Assembly: GCA_965661945.1 (NCBI GenBank)
Contig: CBFIFP010000001.1
Span: 310,001-374,000 of the forward strand
Source of the DNA: JAJRPT01 sp965661945
GTDB taxonomy: Bacteria > Bacteroidota > Ignavibacteria > Kapaibacteriales > UBA2268
Length of the DNA: 64,000 bases
Direction: 5' to 3'
Shown here: piece by piece, positions 23,038 to 31,003 of the stretch
Layout of the letters: every line of letters begins with the position of its first letter
Numbering within the stretch: position 1 is the first letter of the stretch
Made by a program: the position numbers and the translations under genes
The notes under the pieces: generated by a model
Told to the model about the DNA's origin: nothing
What the model saw: only the letters and a program-made list of their open reading frames with translations
Databases searched by the model: none

Positions 23038-25147
23038 TATTTTAAAATATCTAAATGAGATTATGAGTGCTGATAACTCAATAAATGAAAATGAATATCC
23101 AAGAAATAAAAATAAACATTGGAAGTTTGTTTTGGTGGTTTTTGTTGTTGCTTTAGGAATGATAGGTGTTATTGTAAGACTTTTTTTTGTTCAGGTTATT
23201 GATGGGGAAAAATATCAAAATCTCGCCAAAAGACAACACGAAAAAAAGGTGCTTTTGCCAGCTCAGAGAGGACTTATTTTAGATAGAAATGGAAATGTAC
23301 TTGCTACTAATATTATGACTCTTTCGATAGCCATTGACCCTAAAATATCCACAGAAAAAGAAGCAATAATAGATTTGCTTTCCAACAATCTAAATCTAAA
23401 TAAAAATGAATTATTAAAAAAAGTAAAAGGTAATAAAAGATTTGTTTGGATGGTTAGAGGTGTTAATCCTGATGATATTATTGATATTTATCATATAAAT
23501 GATAAGGGCTTGATTTTAATTGATGAGCCAAGAAGGTATTACCCTTATGGTGAAGTTGCAAGTCAAATTGTGGGCTATACAAATATTGATAATAAAGGTA
23601 TTAGTGGTATTGAGTATTTGAATGATAGCTCATTAAAAGGGCTTGATGGGTTTGTTATGCTTCAGAAAGACGCCAAACAACGCCTTTATGCTTCGGCGGA
23701 GTTACCAAAGCAAGATCCAATAAATGGTTTTGATATTAATCTTACTATTGATGTTGATCTTCAAAGGATTTTAGAATATGAGCTTGAAGAAGGTATTAAG
23801 TGGTCGGATGCAAATTCTGGAATTGGTATTGCTATTAAACCTCAAACAGGTGAAATTCTTGCACTTGCGAATTATCCATATTTTAATCCTAATCAAAGAA
23901 ATTCTATTTCAGATGAAAATACTAAATTAAGAGCAATTACTGATGAATACGCACCTGGTTCCACTTTTAAAATTGTTACAACTGCCGCAGGTCTTCAAGA
24001 AAATATTATAAGTGAATTAGATACTGTTAATGGTTTTAATGGTGAATTGGTCTTTAGCTGGGGTAAAATACGAGATGTTCATGGTTTTAGTAAAACAACA
24101 TTCAAAGAGGCGGTTTGGCAGTCGAGTAATATTGTTATGTCTTCTATTGCTGACCAGATTGAAGATGGAAAGTTTTACTCTTATGTTAGGAATTTTGGAT
24201 TTGGAAATCAGTTAGATATTGATTTGCCAGGTGAAATTAGCGGAAAGGTTAAAAGACCTGAAAAATTTTACAAAAGTAGTAAAAGGTATATGGGTCATGG
24301 TTATGATTTGACTGCTACACCTTTACAGGTTGTAAATGCGTACGCTTCAGTTGCGAATGATGGAGTAATGATGCAACCATTTTTACTTAAAAAAATATAC
24401 AATAATAATGAAGTTTTATTAGAAAAACAACCAATTAAAATTAGAAATGTTATTGATAAAAAAACGGCAACTAGAGTAAAAGATTTATTTGTTGGAGTTG
24501 TAGATAGTGGCTCAGGTAAAAGAGCTAGTATTAAAGGAATGAAAATAGCAGGTAAAACTGGTACTTCACAAAAAATTAATCAATTTGGAAAGTATAGTAA
24601 ATCAGAATATTATGCGAGTTTTGCGGGTTTTTTCCCTGCCGATAACCCTGAAGTTGCTTTACTTATTATTGTAGATACTCCAAAAAAGAGTATTTATGGT
24701 GGTGTAAACTCAGCCCCTATTTTTAGAGAAATCGCTAGAAGATGGATGCAACTTAAAGCAAATACTATTAAAACTCAAGAGCTTATTGTTAAGTCGGATT
24801 CACTTATTGCGCCTAATTTAATTGGTATGGACTATAGAGACTTAAATGTTGTAAATGATTATTTTAATTTAAAATTTAAAACTGATAAAGATGATGGTAT
24901 AGTGTTTTTTCAAACTCCCAAGCAAGGACAAGTTATTGAGGAGGAGTCTGTTATTAGTATTAAATTGATTGATAAAAATAAAGATAATTTTGTTGGCTAT
25001 GATTTAAGAGGTATGCCTTTGCGCAGAGCTTTAAATTTTTTGCACTCATCTGGTATAAAAACCAAAGTGATTGGTAGTGGGAATGTCTATAAACAAGAAT
25101 GGTCAAAGAAGGACAAGGTTATAGTTTGTACTTTGATTTGCAAATAG
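23027..25147 (+). CDS. ftsI: Septal peptidoglycan transpeptidase (PBP3/FtsI) with PASTA repeats
   Basis: A class B penicillin-binding protein of 706 residues that cross-links septal peptidoglycan. One membrane helix lies at about 32-53. The dimerisation domain includes QRGLILDRNGNVLATN (80-95). Transpeptidase motifs are S312-TFK, SSN at 366-368 and KTG at 510-512. Beyond residue 590 lie two PASTA-type repeats (APNLIGMDYRDLNVVN; NFVGYDLRGMPLRRALNFL). An alternative start is ATG 23066. Usually ftsL-ftsI sits inside the division/cell-wall cluster between rsmH and murE; here neither neighbour is present and a sensor-kinase operon precedes it. Confidence 0.92.
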   Translation: MINNILKYLNEIMSADNSINENEYPRNKNKHWKFVLVVFVVALGMIGVIVRLFFVQVIDGEKYQNLAKRQHEKKVLLPAQRGLILDRNGNVLATNIMTLSIAIDPKISTEKEAIIDLLSNNLNLNKNELLKKVKGNKRFVWMVRGVNPDDIIDIYHINDKGLILIDEPRRYYPYGEVASQIVGYTNIDNKGISGIEYLNDSSLKGLDGFVMLQKDAKQRLYASAELPKQDPINGFDINLTIDVDLQRILEYELEEGIKWSDANSGIGIAIKPQTGEILALANYPYFNPNQRNSISDENTKLRAITDEYAPGSTFKIVTTAAGLQENIISELDTVNGFNGELVFSWGKIRDVHGFSKTTFKEAVWQSSNIVMSSIADQIEDGKFYSYVRNFGFGNQLDIDLPGEISGKVKRPEKFYKSSKRYMGHGYDLTATPLQVVNAYASVANDGVMMQPFLLKKIYNNNEVLLEKQPIKIRNVIDKKTATRVKDLFVGVVDSGSGKRASIKGMKIAGKTGTSQKINQFGKYSKSEYYASFAGFFPADNPEVALLIIVDTPKKSIYGGVNSAPIFREIARRWMQLKANTIKTQELIVKSDSLIAPNLIGMDYRDLNVVNDYFNLKFKTDKDDGIVFFQTPKQGQVIEEESVISIKLIDKNKDNFVGYDLRGMPLRRALNFLHSSGIKTKVIGSGNVYKQEWSKKDKVIVCTLICK

Positions 25148-25216
25148 ATTAAGTATTTTTTCTTATTTTATATTTGGCAATAAGTTATGAATTTTGTAAT
25201 TAGTAAAATAAAGAAA

Positions 25217-25231
25217 TGGCACACTTATTGT
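25217..25231 (+). promoter_or_regulatory. Sigma-54-like promoter
   Basis: TGGCACACTTATTGT matches the -24/-12 pattern TGGCAC-N5-TTGC except for the final C. The GG and the -12 G are 12 bases apart, the spacing sigma-54 needs. It lies 38 bases before the next ATG, leaving a leader of about 25 bases that contains an AAAGGG ribosome site (25255-25260). This is a single-site match by eye. Confidence 0.45.
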
Positions 25232-25268
25232 CAAATTACTTGTATAATGTTTATAAAGGGTTTTAGAC

Positions 25269-25652
25269 ATGGATGTTAAAAATATACAAAATGGAGCAAA
25301 TGCTCAATACGATTCTTTTTTAGTTGATGCATTAAATATCAATAAAAACAAGGAAGTATCAAAAAATATTGCTGTTATAAGTAATCAAACTACTACTGCC
25401 GAAAAGACTATATGGCAGCAAAATGTGCTGTTAAATGCAATTGATAAATTGGAGAATAATATCCAAGTGGATAAAACTTCTCCCCTATTTAGTGATGAAA
25501 ATGCACCAATAGAGAGTTATAAAGAGGCATTAGAGGAACTTAGAAAAATTGTTTTAGAGAATAAACAAGAATATATGAAAGAATCACAAGCTAATCTTAC
25601 TCCTCGTGATATTCTTTATTTATTTGAAGACCAATTTGAGTTTTTTGTTTAA
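25269..25652 (+). CDS. Small soluble protein, function unknown
   Basis: 127 residues without signal peptide or membrane segment. The first 50 residues are Asn/Gln-rich and look unstructured. Residues 50-115 are predicted helical (LLNAIDKLENN; YKEALEELRKIVLENKQEY), and the end is aromatic (YLFEDQFEFFV). I recognise no family. It stands alone between ftsI and a converging membrane-protein gene. A good ribosome site and a sigma-54-like promoter precede it, which supports a real, regulated gene. A small chaperone or export-adaptor role, such as in motility, would fit the size and promoter, but this is speculation. Confidence 0.65.
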   Translation: MDVKNIQNGANAQYDSFLVDALNINKNKEVSKNIAVISNQTTTAEKTIWQQNVLLNAIDKLENNIQVDKTSPLFSDENAPIESYKEALEELRKIVLENKQEYMKESQANLTPRDILYLFEDQFEFFV

Positions 25653-25715
25653 ATAATTTAAAAATTCTTATTAAAAAGTTTTAGTTGTCTTAAAATACTT
25701 ATTAAGTAGGTTGTT

Positions 25716-26093
25716 TTATAAATTTCCTGATTTCTTTTGTTTTTTAATCCAAATAAATCTTTTTACATAATATATTGTAGCCAATAGATTTGACAACGCC
25801 ATTAAACCAAAAGAAATCAATCTTCTTTGTCTAGCGATTTCGTCTGGGAAATTTAATGATAGTGCGAATTGGACTATACTTGCTATCATAAAAAGTAATG
25901 TAAGTCCGGCTACTATATGTGCTATAGTTTTATCTCCTTTTTTCATTCCTGATGTAGAAGCTAGAAATATAAGTCCTATTATTGGTCCTATTAAGGCAGT
26001 TAGAGGTTTAGTCTCATTTGAAAAATAAGAAAATAATCCTACAAGTATTAATACTAATCCGTTTGTTGCATTCACTATGTGTTGCTTGTTCAT
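25716..26093 (-). CDS. Small four-helix membrane protein, function unknown
   Basis: 125 residues with four predicted membrane helices, at about residues 10-25, 30-47, 60-80 and 91-108, and a basic C-terminus (WIKKQKKSG). The loops are short. I do not recognise a named family. It lies between converging genes, in the same direction as the mutase operon but downstream of it. It is separated from mutB by 71 AT-rich bases, so co-transcription by read-through is possible. Confidence 0.7.
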   Translation of the reverse strand: MNKQHIVNATNGLVLILVGLFSYFSNETKPLTALIGPIIGLIFLASTSGMKKGDKTIAHIVAGLTLLFMIASIVQFALSLNFPDEIARQRRLISFGLMALSNLLATIYYVKRFIWIKKQKKSGNL

Positions 26094-26164
26094 ATTTTTC
26101 TAAATTTAATATTTTAAAATTTTTATTTTCAATTTACTTTTTTTTAATAAATACTTTAAATAAA

Positions 26165-28300
26165 CTAATCTTCGATATTTTGAATTAGTTTATTAAGTAT
26201 GTCTTGAGCTGCTTTTGGGATTACTGTGCCTGGTCCGAAGATAAAGGAGACCCCCTTGTTATGGAGAAAATCATAATCTTGCTTAGGAATTACTCCACCA
26301 GCAACAATCATTATATCTCCCCTTCCAAATTTATTTAGCTCTTCAATTAGATTTGGGATTAGTGTTTTATGACCTGCTGCTAAAGTTGATGCGCCTATTA
26401 TGTGCACATCATTTTCTACAGCTTGTTTAGCAGTTTCGTAAGGGGTTTGGAAAAGTGGACCAATATCAACATCAAACCCTAAATCAGCAAATGCTGATGA
26501 TATTACTTTTGAACCACGGTCGTGTCCGTCTTGTCCCATTTTAGCAACGAGAATTCTTGGTCTTCTACCTTCTAATTCAAAGAATTTATCGCTTAACTTT
26601 CTTGCTTCCTCTATTTCCATAACATTTAAATATGCGTTACTGTAAACACCTGAAATTGATTTTATAATTGGTTTGTGTCTTCCTGATACTTTTTCTATTG
26701 CCTCTGAGATTTCACCGAGAGTACAATGGTTTCTAGCTGCAATAACACTTAATTCAAGTAAATTTGCACTTTCATTTTGAGCGGCATTTGTTAAGTTATT
26801 TAGAGATACTTCTACTAATTTATTATTTCTATTTTCTTTCAAATAGTTTAATTTTTCTATTTGACCTTTTCTAACTTCATGATTGTCAATGTCAAGTATC
26901 TCAATTTCTTGTTCAGTTTCTGCTATAAAATCATTTACGCCAATTATTATTTCTTTTTTAGAATCAATATGCGCTTGGCGAATTGCTGCTGCTTCTTCAA
27001 TTTTAAGTTTGGGAAGACCATCTTCTATAGCTTGTGCCATACCTCCAAGTTCTTCAATTTCATTTATATGTTCAAATACCTTTTCTATTAACGAATTAGT
27101 TATTGACTCTATTGCATAAGAGCCAGCAAATGGGTCTGTTGTTTTAGTGATTCCAGACTCTAATTGTAAATATAATTGTGTATTTCTGGCAATTCTAGAC
27201 GAGAAATCTGTTGGCAGTGCTATTGCTTCATCAAGTGAGTTTGTATGTAATGATTGAGTGCCTCCAAGAACTGCTGCTATTGCCTCAAGTGTGGTTCTAG
27301 TTACGTTATTATAAGGATCTTGTTCAGTCAAACTCCACCCTGAGGTTTGTGAGTGAGTTCTTAAAGCTAATGATTTAGGATTTTTTGGATTAAATTGTTT
27401 GACAACTGATGCCCATATTACTCTAGCTGCTCTTAGTTTTGCAATTTCCATAATTACATTTTTACCAATTCCCCAAAAGAATGAAAGACGTGGAGCAAAG
27501 TCGTCTATGCTGAGTCCTGCTTTTAGTCCTGACCTAATGTATTCTATTCCATCACAAATTGTATAAGCTAGCTCTAAGTCTGCTGTTGCTCCTGCTTCTT
27601 GTATGTGATAACCTGAGATAGATATACTGTTGAATTTAGGCATATTTTTCGATGTGTACGAAAATATATCTGATATTATACGCAATGACATTTTAGGTGG
27701 ATAAATGTATGTGTTTCTAACCATATATTCTTTTAATATGTCATTTTGTATTGTTCCAGATAGTTTATCAGGTGTAACCCCTTGTTTTTCTGCAGTTACA
27801 ATGAAAAATGCTAAAATTGGTAAAACTGCACCATTCATGGTCATTGAAACTGAGATTTTATCTAGTGGTATTCCACCAAATAGAATATCCATATCTAAAA
27901 CTGTGTCTATAGCAACTCCAGCTTTACCTATATCGCCAACTACTCTTGGATGGTCGGAGTCATACCCTCTATGGGTTGCTAAATCAAAAGCTACTGATAA
28001 TCCTTTTTGACCAGCTGCTAGATTTTTTCTGTAAAATTCATTTGATTTTTCTGCGGTTGAGAAACCAGCATACTGACGTATTGTCCATGGTTTTGTAACA
28101 TACATTGTTGGATAAGGACCGCCTAAGTATGGAGGAAATCCTGGAAGATAATCTATGTGTTTTGAATTGGATATATCACTATATTCATAGATTTCTTTAA
28201 AATCTATTGATTCTAGTGTTTTAGTTTTATTTTCGTTTTTTACATTTGATTTATAATTTAATATATCATCAACGCTTAATTTCTTTATTAAATGGTTCAT
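26165..28300 (-). CDS. mutB: Methylmalonyl-CoA mutase, large (catalytic) subunit
   Basis: An adenosylcobalamin enzyme interconverting succinyl-CoA and methylmalonyl-CoA in propionate metabolism. The 711 residues comprise a TIM barrel with characteristic substrate-binding stretches (GPYPTMYVTKPWTIRQYAGF; RTHSQTSGWSLTEQDPYNN) and a C-terminal cobalamin domain. The base-off B12 motif is DGHDRG, with H593 as cobalt ligand, followed by the GASTLAAGH loop. It pairs with the small subunit encoded upstream (28586-29935). Unusually, a small membrane-protein gene lies between the two and overlaps this start by 32 bases. An epimerase and meaB are not in the window. Confidence 0.96.
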   Translation of the reverse strand: MNHLIKKLSVDDILNYKSNVKNENKTKTLESIDFKEIYEYSDISNSKHIDYLPGFPPYLGGPYPTMYVTKPWTIRQYAGFSTAEKSNEFYRKNLAAGQKGLSVAFDLATHRGYDSDHPRVVGDIGKAGVAIDTVLDMDILFGGIPLDKISVSMTMNGAVLPILAFFIVTAEKQGVTPDKLSGTIQNDILKEYMVRNTYIYPPKMSLRIISDIFSYTSKNMPKFNSISISGYHIQEAGATADLELAYTICDGIEYIRSGLKAGLSIDDFAPRLSFFWGIGKNVIMEIAKLRAARVIWASVVKQFNPKNPKSLALRTHSQTSGWSLTEQDPYNNVTRTTLEAIAAVLGGTQSLHTNSLDEAIALPTDFSSRIARNTQLYLQLESGITKTTDPFAGSYAIESITNSLIEKVFEHINEIEELGGMAQAIEDGLPKLKIEEAAAIRQAHIDSKKEIIIGVNDFIAETEQEIEILDIDNHEVRKGQIEKLNYLKENRNNKLVEVSLNNLTNAAQNESANLLELSVIAARNHCTLGEISEAIEKVSGRHKPIIKSISGVYSNAYLNVMEIEEARKLSDKFFELEGRRPRILVAKMGQDGHDRGSKVISSAFADLGFDVDIGPLFQTPYETAKQAVENDVHIIGASTLAAGHKTLIPNLIEELNKFGRGDIMIVAGGVIPKQDYDFLHNKGVSFIFGPGTVIPKAAQDILNKLIQNIED

Positions 28301-28604
28301 ATCTCCACAGATAAAATGTTCCTACAATTAAAATTATAAGTAAAATACTTCCAAAAAGAATATTAGTACCTGATTCTTCATCATTTTCAATATCCTCTAA
28401 TTTTGATAGATATTCTTTTTTAATTTCATTTTCGTTTGATATTCTATAAAGTAAAGGTAATTTAACTTTATCAAAATCAATTTTATTTACAATTAGTTTT
28501 GCATTTTCTTTGTTTGGTGAATTATTATTAAAATAACTTAAATTATTTAAGTTATTTGGAATATTAATAAATAATGCAATAAATATTATGAATAAATTTG
28601 CCAA
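28269..28604 (-). CDS. Small membrane protein wedged between mutase subunit genes
   Basis: 111 residues. An N-terminal hydrophobic segment (MANLFIIFIALFINI) could be a signal or membrane anchor. A polar Asn/Lys/Glu-rich middle part follows, then a clear membrane helix near residues 82-100 (ILFGSILLIILIVGTFYLW) with a basic end (FNKEIKR). Its start lies inside the end of mutA (19 bases overlap) and its end inside the start of mutB (32 bases), so it should be translated with both. The overlap pattern and the uninterrupted protein-like sequence argue that it is real. I recognise no family, and no membrane partner of methylmalonyl-CoA mutase is known to me. Confidence 0.65.
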   Translation of the reverse strand: MANLFIIFIALFINIPNNLNNLSYFNNNSPNKENAKLIVNKIDFDKVKLPLLYRISNENEIKKEYLSKLEDIENDEESGTNILFGSILLIILIVGTFYLWRYEPFNKEIKR

Positions 28605-29935
28605 GCTATTTCCAATTCTTCGTAAATGTTACTAGATATATGAATGAAATTATCAATTCCAAGTTCTTTGTATCTTTTATAGTCGTCTTCTGGTTTTCCT
28701 GCAATATATAGTTTTAATTCTGGGTTCAGTTTTTTTAAATTGGTAGTTAATTCTGGAACTATTTCTTTATATGTTTCATCATTTGAGAGAATTATACATA
28801 TTTTAGGTGATTTTATATCAATTAAAGAAATAGCATCTTCTATTGTTTCGAACTGATTAGAAATCTCACAATTAAAGCCACCACAATTGAAAAAATCAGT
28901 GATAAAATCAATTCTTGGTTTTATTGTAGCTAATTTTCCAAAAGTTGCTATGTAGATTGTAGGCTTTTCAGCATTGGCTGATTCAAAATTTTTTGCTTTA
29001 ATTCTAAATTCTTCAAAATATTTGGATAAACCAAGGTTATTAGTTTTTTCAATTAAGTCTTTATTATTGCTGTAAACATTTACACCAATTAATTTTTCTT
29101 TTCTTGATTTAAGATTGTCTAATCTTTGTTGATACTTTTCTTTTTTTATTTTTTCAATTTCTGAAAATAATTCTTCTTGGTCGAGTTCGCAGAATTTTTT
29201 GAAAAGTTCGAATGAAGATTTGATATATTCTGAAGTAAAGCTTTCAAAGAAGTATGAGCCTTTAACTGGATCCAAAATTGAAGTTAAATAGGTTTCTTTT
29301 TCTATTATATTGAAAATATTTTCTGAAATTCTACTTGAAAATTTATCATTATAATCTAGGTTAAAGGGAACTTGCTGAATGTAGTCGGCGTTACCTAATA
29401 CTGCTGCTATCATTTCAGTTGTTTGTCTAATTATATTGTTTTCTTTATCTAAATAAGTTTTATTTAAAAAGCTTACTGAAGCAAGAATATCAAATTTTAA
29501 GTCATTTATTTTTAGGTTATCAATAAGTGAATCTAATAGAAATCTTAATGCTCTAAATTTATTTATTGCAACGTAAAACTCAACGTTTATACCGGTAACA
29601 ATTAGAAAAGATTTATTGCCTTTTTCGTATTGGTTTAATACTTGATTAACAATAAAAGCTATTTCAGTTATGGCATCTATTCCATCTTTTAAATGGTCAG
29701 AAAAATAAAGAACAGAATCGTATTGATTTTCATTTGGTTTATAAATTTTGGTTTTGTTCTTATTTTTTAGAATATTTTCTAATTGATTGTTTTGATATAT
29801 TGGTTTTATATCAATACCCTCGTATGTTTTTGAGTATAACGAGGAAATTGGCTTACCTAATTGTTTTTCAACTTGGGTAAGCCACTCTTCAAAAGAAAGT
29901 TTTTGGAAAGAATCTAATTGATAGTTAAATTTCAT
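28586..29935 (-). CDS. mutA: Methylmalonyl-CoA mutase, small subunit
   Basis: 449 residues homologous to the large subunit but non-catalytic. The N-terminal half follows the small-subunit pattern, starting with FQKLSFEEWLTQVEKQLGKP. The C-terminal domain resembles a cobalamin fold, but the DxHxxG motif is absent: the equivalent place reads TFGKLATIKPRIDF. This is as expected for the structural subunit of the heterodimer. It lies four bases after queA and before the small membrane-protein gene. At 449 residues it is shorter than many MutA proteins (around 600), apparently through shortened barrel segments. Confidence 0.88.
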   Translation of the reverse strand: MKFNYQLDSFQKLSFEEWLTQVEKQLGKPISSLYSKTYEGIDIKPIYQNNQLENILKNKNKTKIYKPNENQYDSVLYFSDHLKDGIDAITEIAFIVNQVLNQYEKGNKSFLIVTGINVEFYVAINKFRALRFLLDSLIDNLKINDLKFDILASVSFLNKTYLDKENNIIRQTTEMIAAVLGNADYIQQVPFNLDYNDKFSSRISENIFNIIEKETYLTSILDPVKGSYFFESFTSEYIKSSFELFKKFCELDQEELFSEIEKIKKEKYQQRLDNLKSRKEKLIGVNVYSNNKDLIEKTNNLGLSKYFEEFRIKAKNFESANAEKPTIYIATFGKLATIKPRIDFITDFFNCGGFNCEISNQFETIEDAISLIDIKSPKICIILSNDETYKEIVPELTTNLKKLNPELKLYIAGKPEDDYKRYKELGIDNFIHISSNIYEELEIAWQIYS

Positions 29936-29939
29936 AATT

Positions 29940-30983
29940 TTAGATAATTAACATCGCATCACCATAAGCTAACATTCTGTAGTTGTTGGCAATTGCATGT
30001 TTGTACGCACGAAAAATATTTTCTTTGCCAGCAAATGCTGAAGATACTAGAAGTTGAGGAGAAGCGGGTTCCTGAAAATTCGTTATATATCTTGTAGTTA
30101 ATTTAAAATCGTATTGAGGATATATAAATTTGTCAGTCCAGCCACGATTTGGCTTTGCCGCTCCAGTTGTTAGAACTGAAGATTCTAAAGCTCTGACAGT
30201 ACTAGTTCCAACAGCGTAAACATTTTTTTTAGCTTTAAGAGTTTTATTTATTGTTTCAGCAGCTTCTCTTGATATTTCAAAGTATTCGGAATACATTCTG
30301 TGTTTTGTTAGGTCTTCTACTTCTATTTTTTCGAAAATACCTTGACCAATATTTAAATTAATTTTAGCAATTCTAACACCTCTTTCTTTAAGTTCTTCAA
30401 TCATTTCATCTGTGAAGTGAAGACCTGCTTTTGGAGGAGCTATTGATGATAAATTTAAATCATTTGAGAATACTGTTTGATATGTAATTTTATCTCCTTC
30501 TTCTGGTACTCTTTTAATATAATCGGGTAGGGGCATCTGCCCTATTTTTTCAATTATATTAAATAAATCTCCATCATAAGAAAATCTTACTGTTCTACCT
30601 CGAGAAGTTGTATTATCAATTACTTCACAATAAAATCTAGAATTATCAAAGTAGATTTTATTTCCGATTCTCACTTTACGAGCTGGTTCGACAATAACAT
30701 CCCAAATTTTATCTTCGCTATTTAATTCTCTAAGTAACATAACATCAATATCTGCGTGAGTTTTCTCTTTTTGTCCGACTAATCTAGCAGGAAAAACCTT
30801 AGTTTCATTTAAAACAAGGCAATCACCTTTTTTAAAAAAGTCGATAATGTTAGAGAACTCGAGGTCCATAATTTCACCAGAATCCTTATCTAAGACAAGC
30901 ATTTTTGCTTTATCTCTTGGAGATGCAGGATACTCAGCAATATGAGAATCTGGTAATTTGAACTTATATTCAGAAAGTTTCAT
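29940..30983 (-). CDS. queA: S-adenosylmethionine:tRNA ribosyltransferase-isomerase
   Basis: QueA transfers the ribosyl group of SAM onto preQ1 in the wobble position of tRNA, the penultimate step of queuosine synthesis. The 347-residue length is normal. Recognisable stretches are the N-terminal FKLPDSHIAEYPASPRDKAK, LNETKVFPARLVG, QMPLPDYIKR, APPKAGLHFT and the C-terminal LLVSSAFAGKENI. It lies in a tight minus-strand run between htpG (20 bases upstream) and mutA (4 bases downstream), although the products are unrelated. No other queuosine gene is in the window. Confidence 0.95.
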   Translation of the reverse strand: MKLSEYKFKLPDSHIAEYPASPRDKAKMLVLDKDSGEIMDLEFSNIIDFFKKGDCLVLNETKVFPARLVGQKEKTHADIDVMLLRELNSEDKIWDVIVEPARKVRIGNKIYFDNSRFYCEVIDNTTSRGRTVRFSYDGDLFNIIEKIGQMPLPDYIKRVPEEGDKITYQTVFSNDLNLSSIAPPKAGLHFTDEMIEELKERGVRIAKINLNIGQGIFEKIEVEDLTKHRMYSEYFEISREAAETINKTLKAKKNVYAVGTSTVRALESSVLTTGAAKPNRGWTDKFIYPQYDFKLTTRYITNFQEPASPQLLVSSAFAGKENIFRAYKHAIANNYRMLAYGDAMLII

Positions 30984-31003
30984 TTTAAACCCTTAAAATT
31001 AAT

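Noticed and set aside
25148..25268. Leader before the orphan gene considered as a riboswitch
   Set aside because: No recognisable conserved core or stable hairpin; only the sigma-54-like box and ribosome site are supportable.
26861..28010. Plus-strand frames opposite mutB
   Set aside because: They mirror the codon pattern of the conserved mutase and have no start signals or family.
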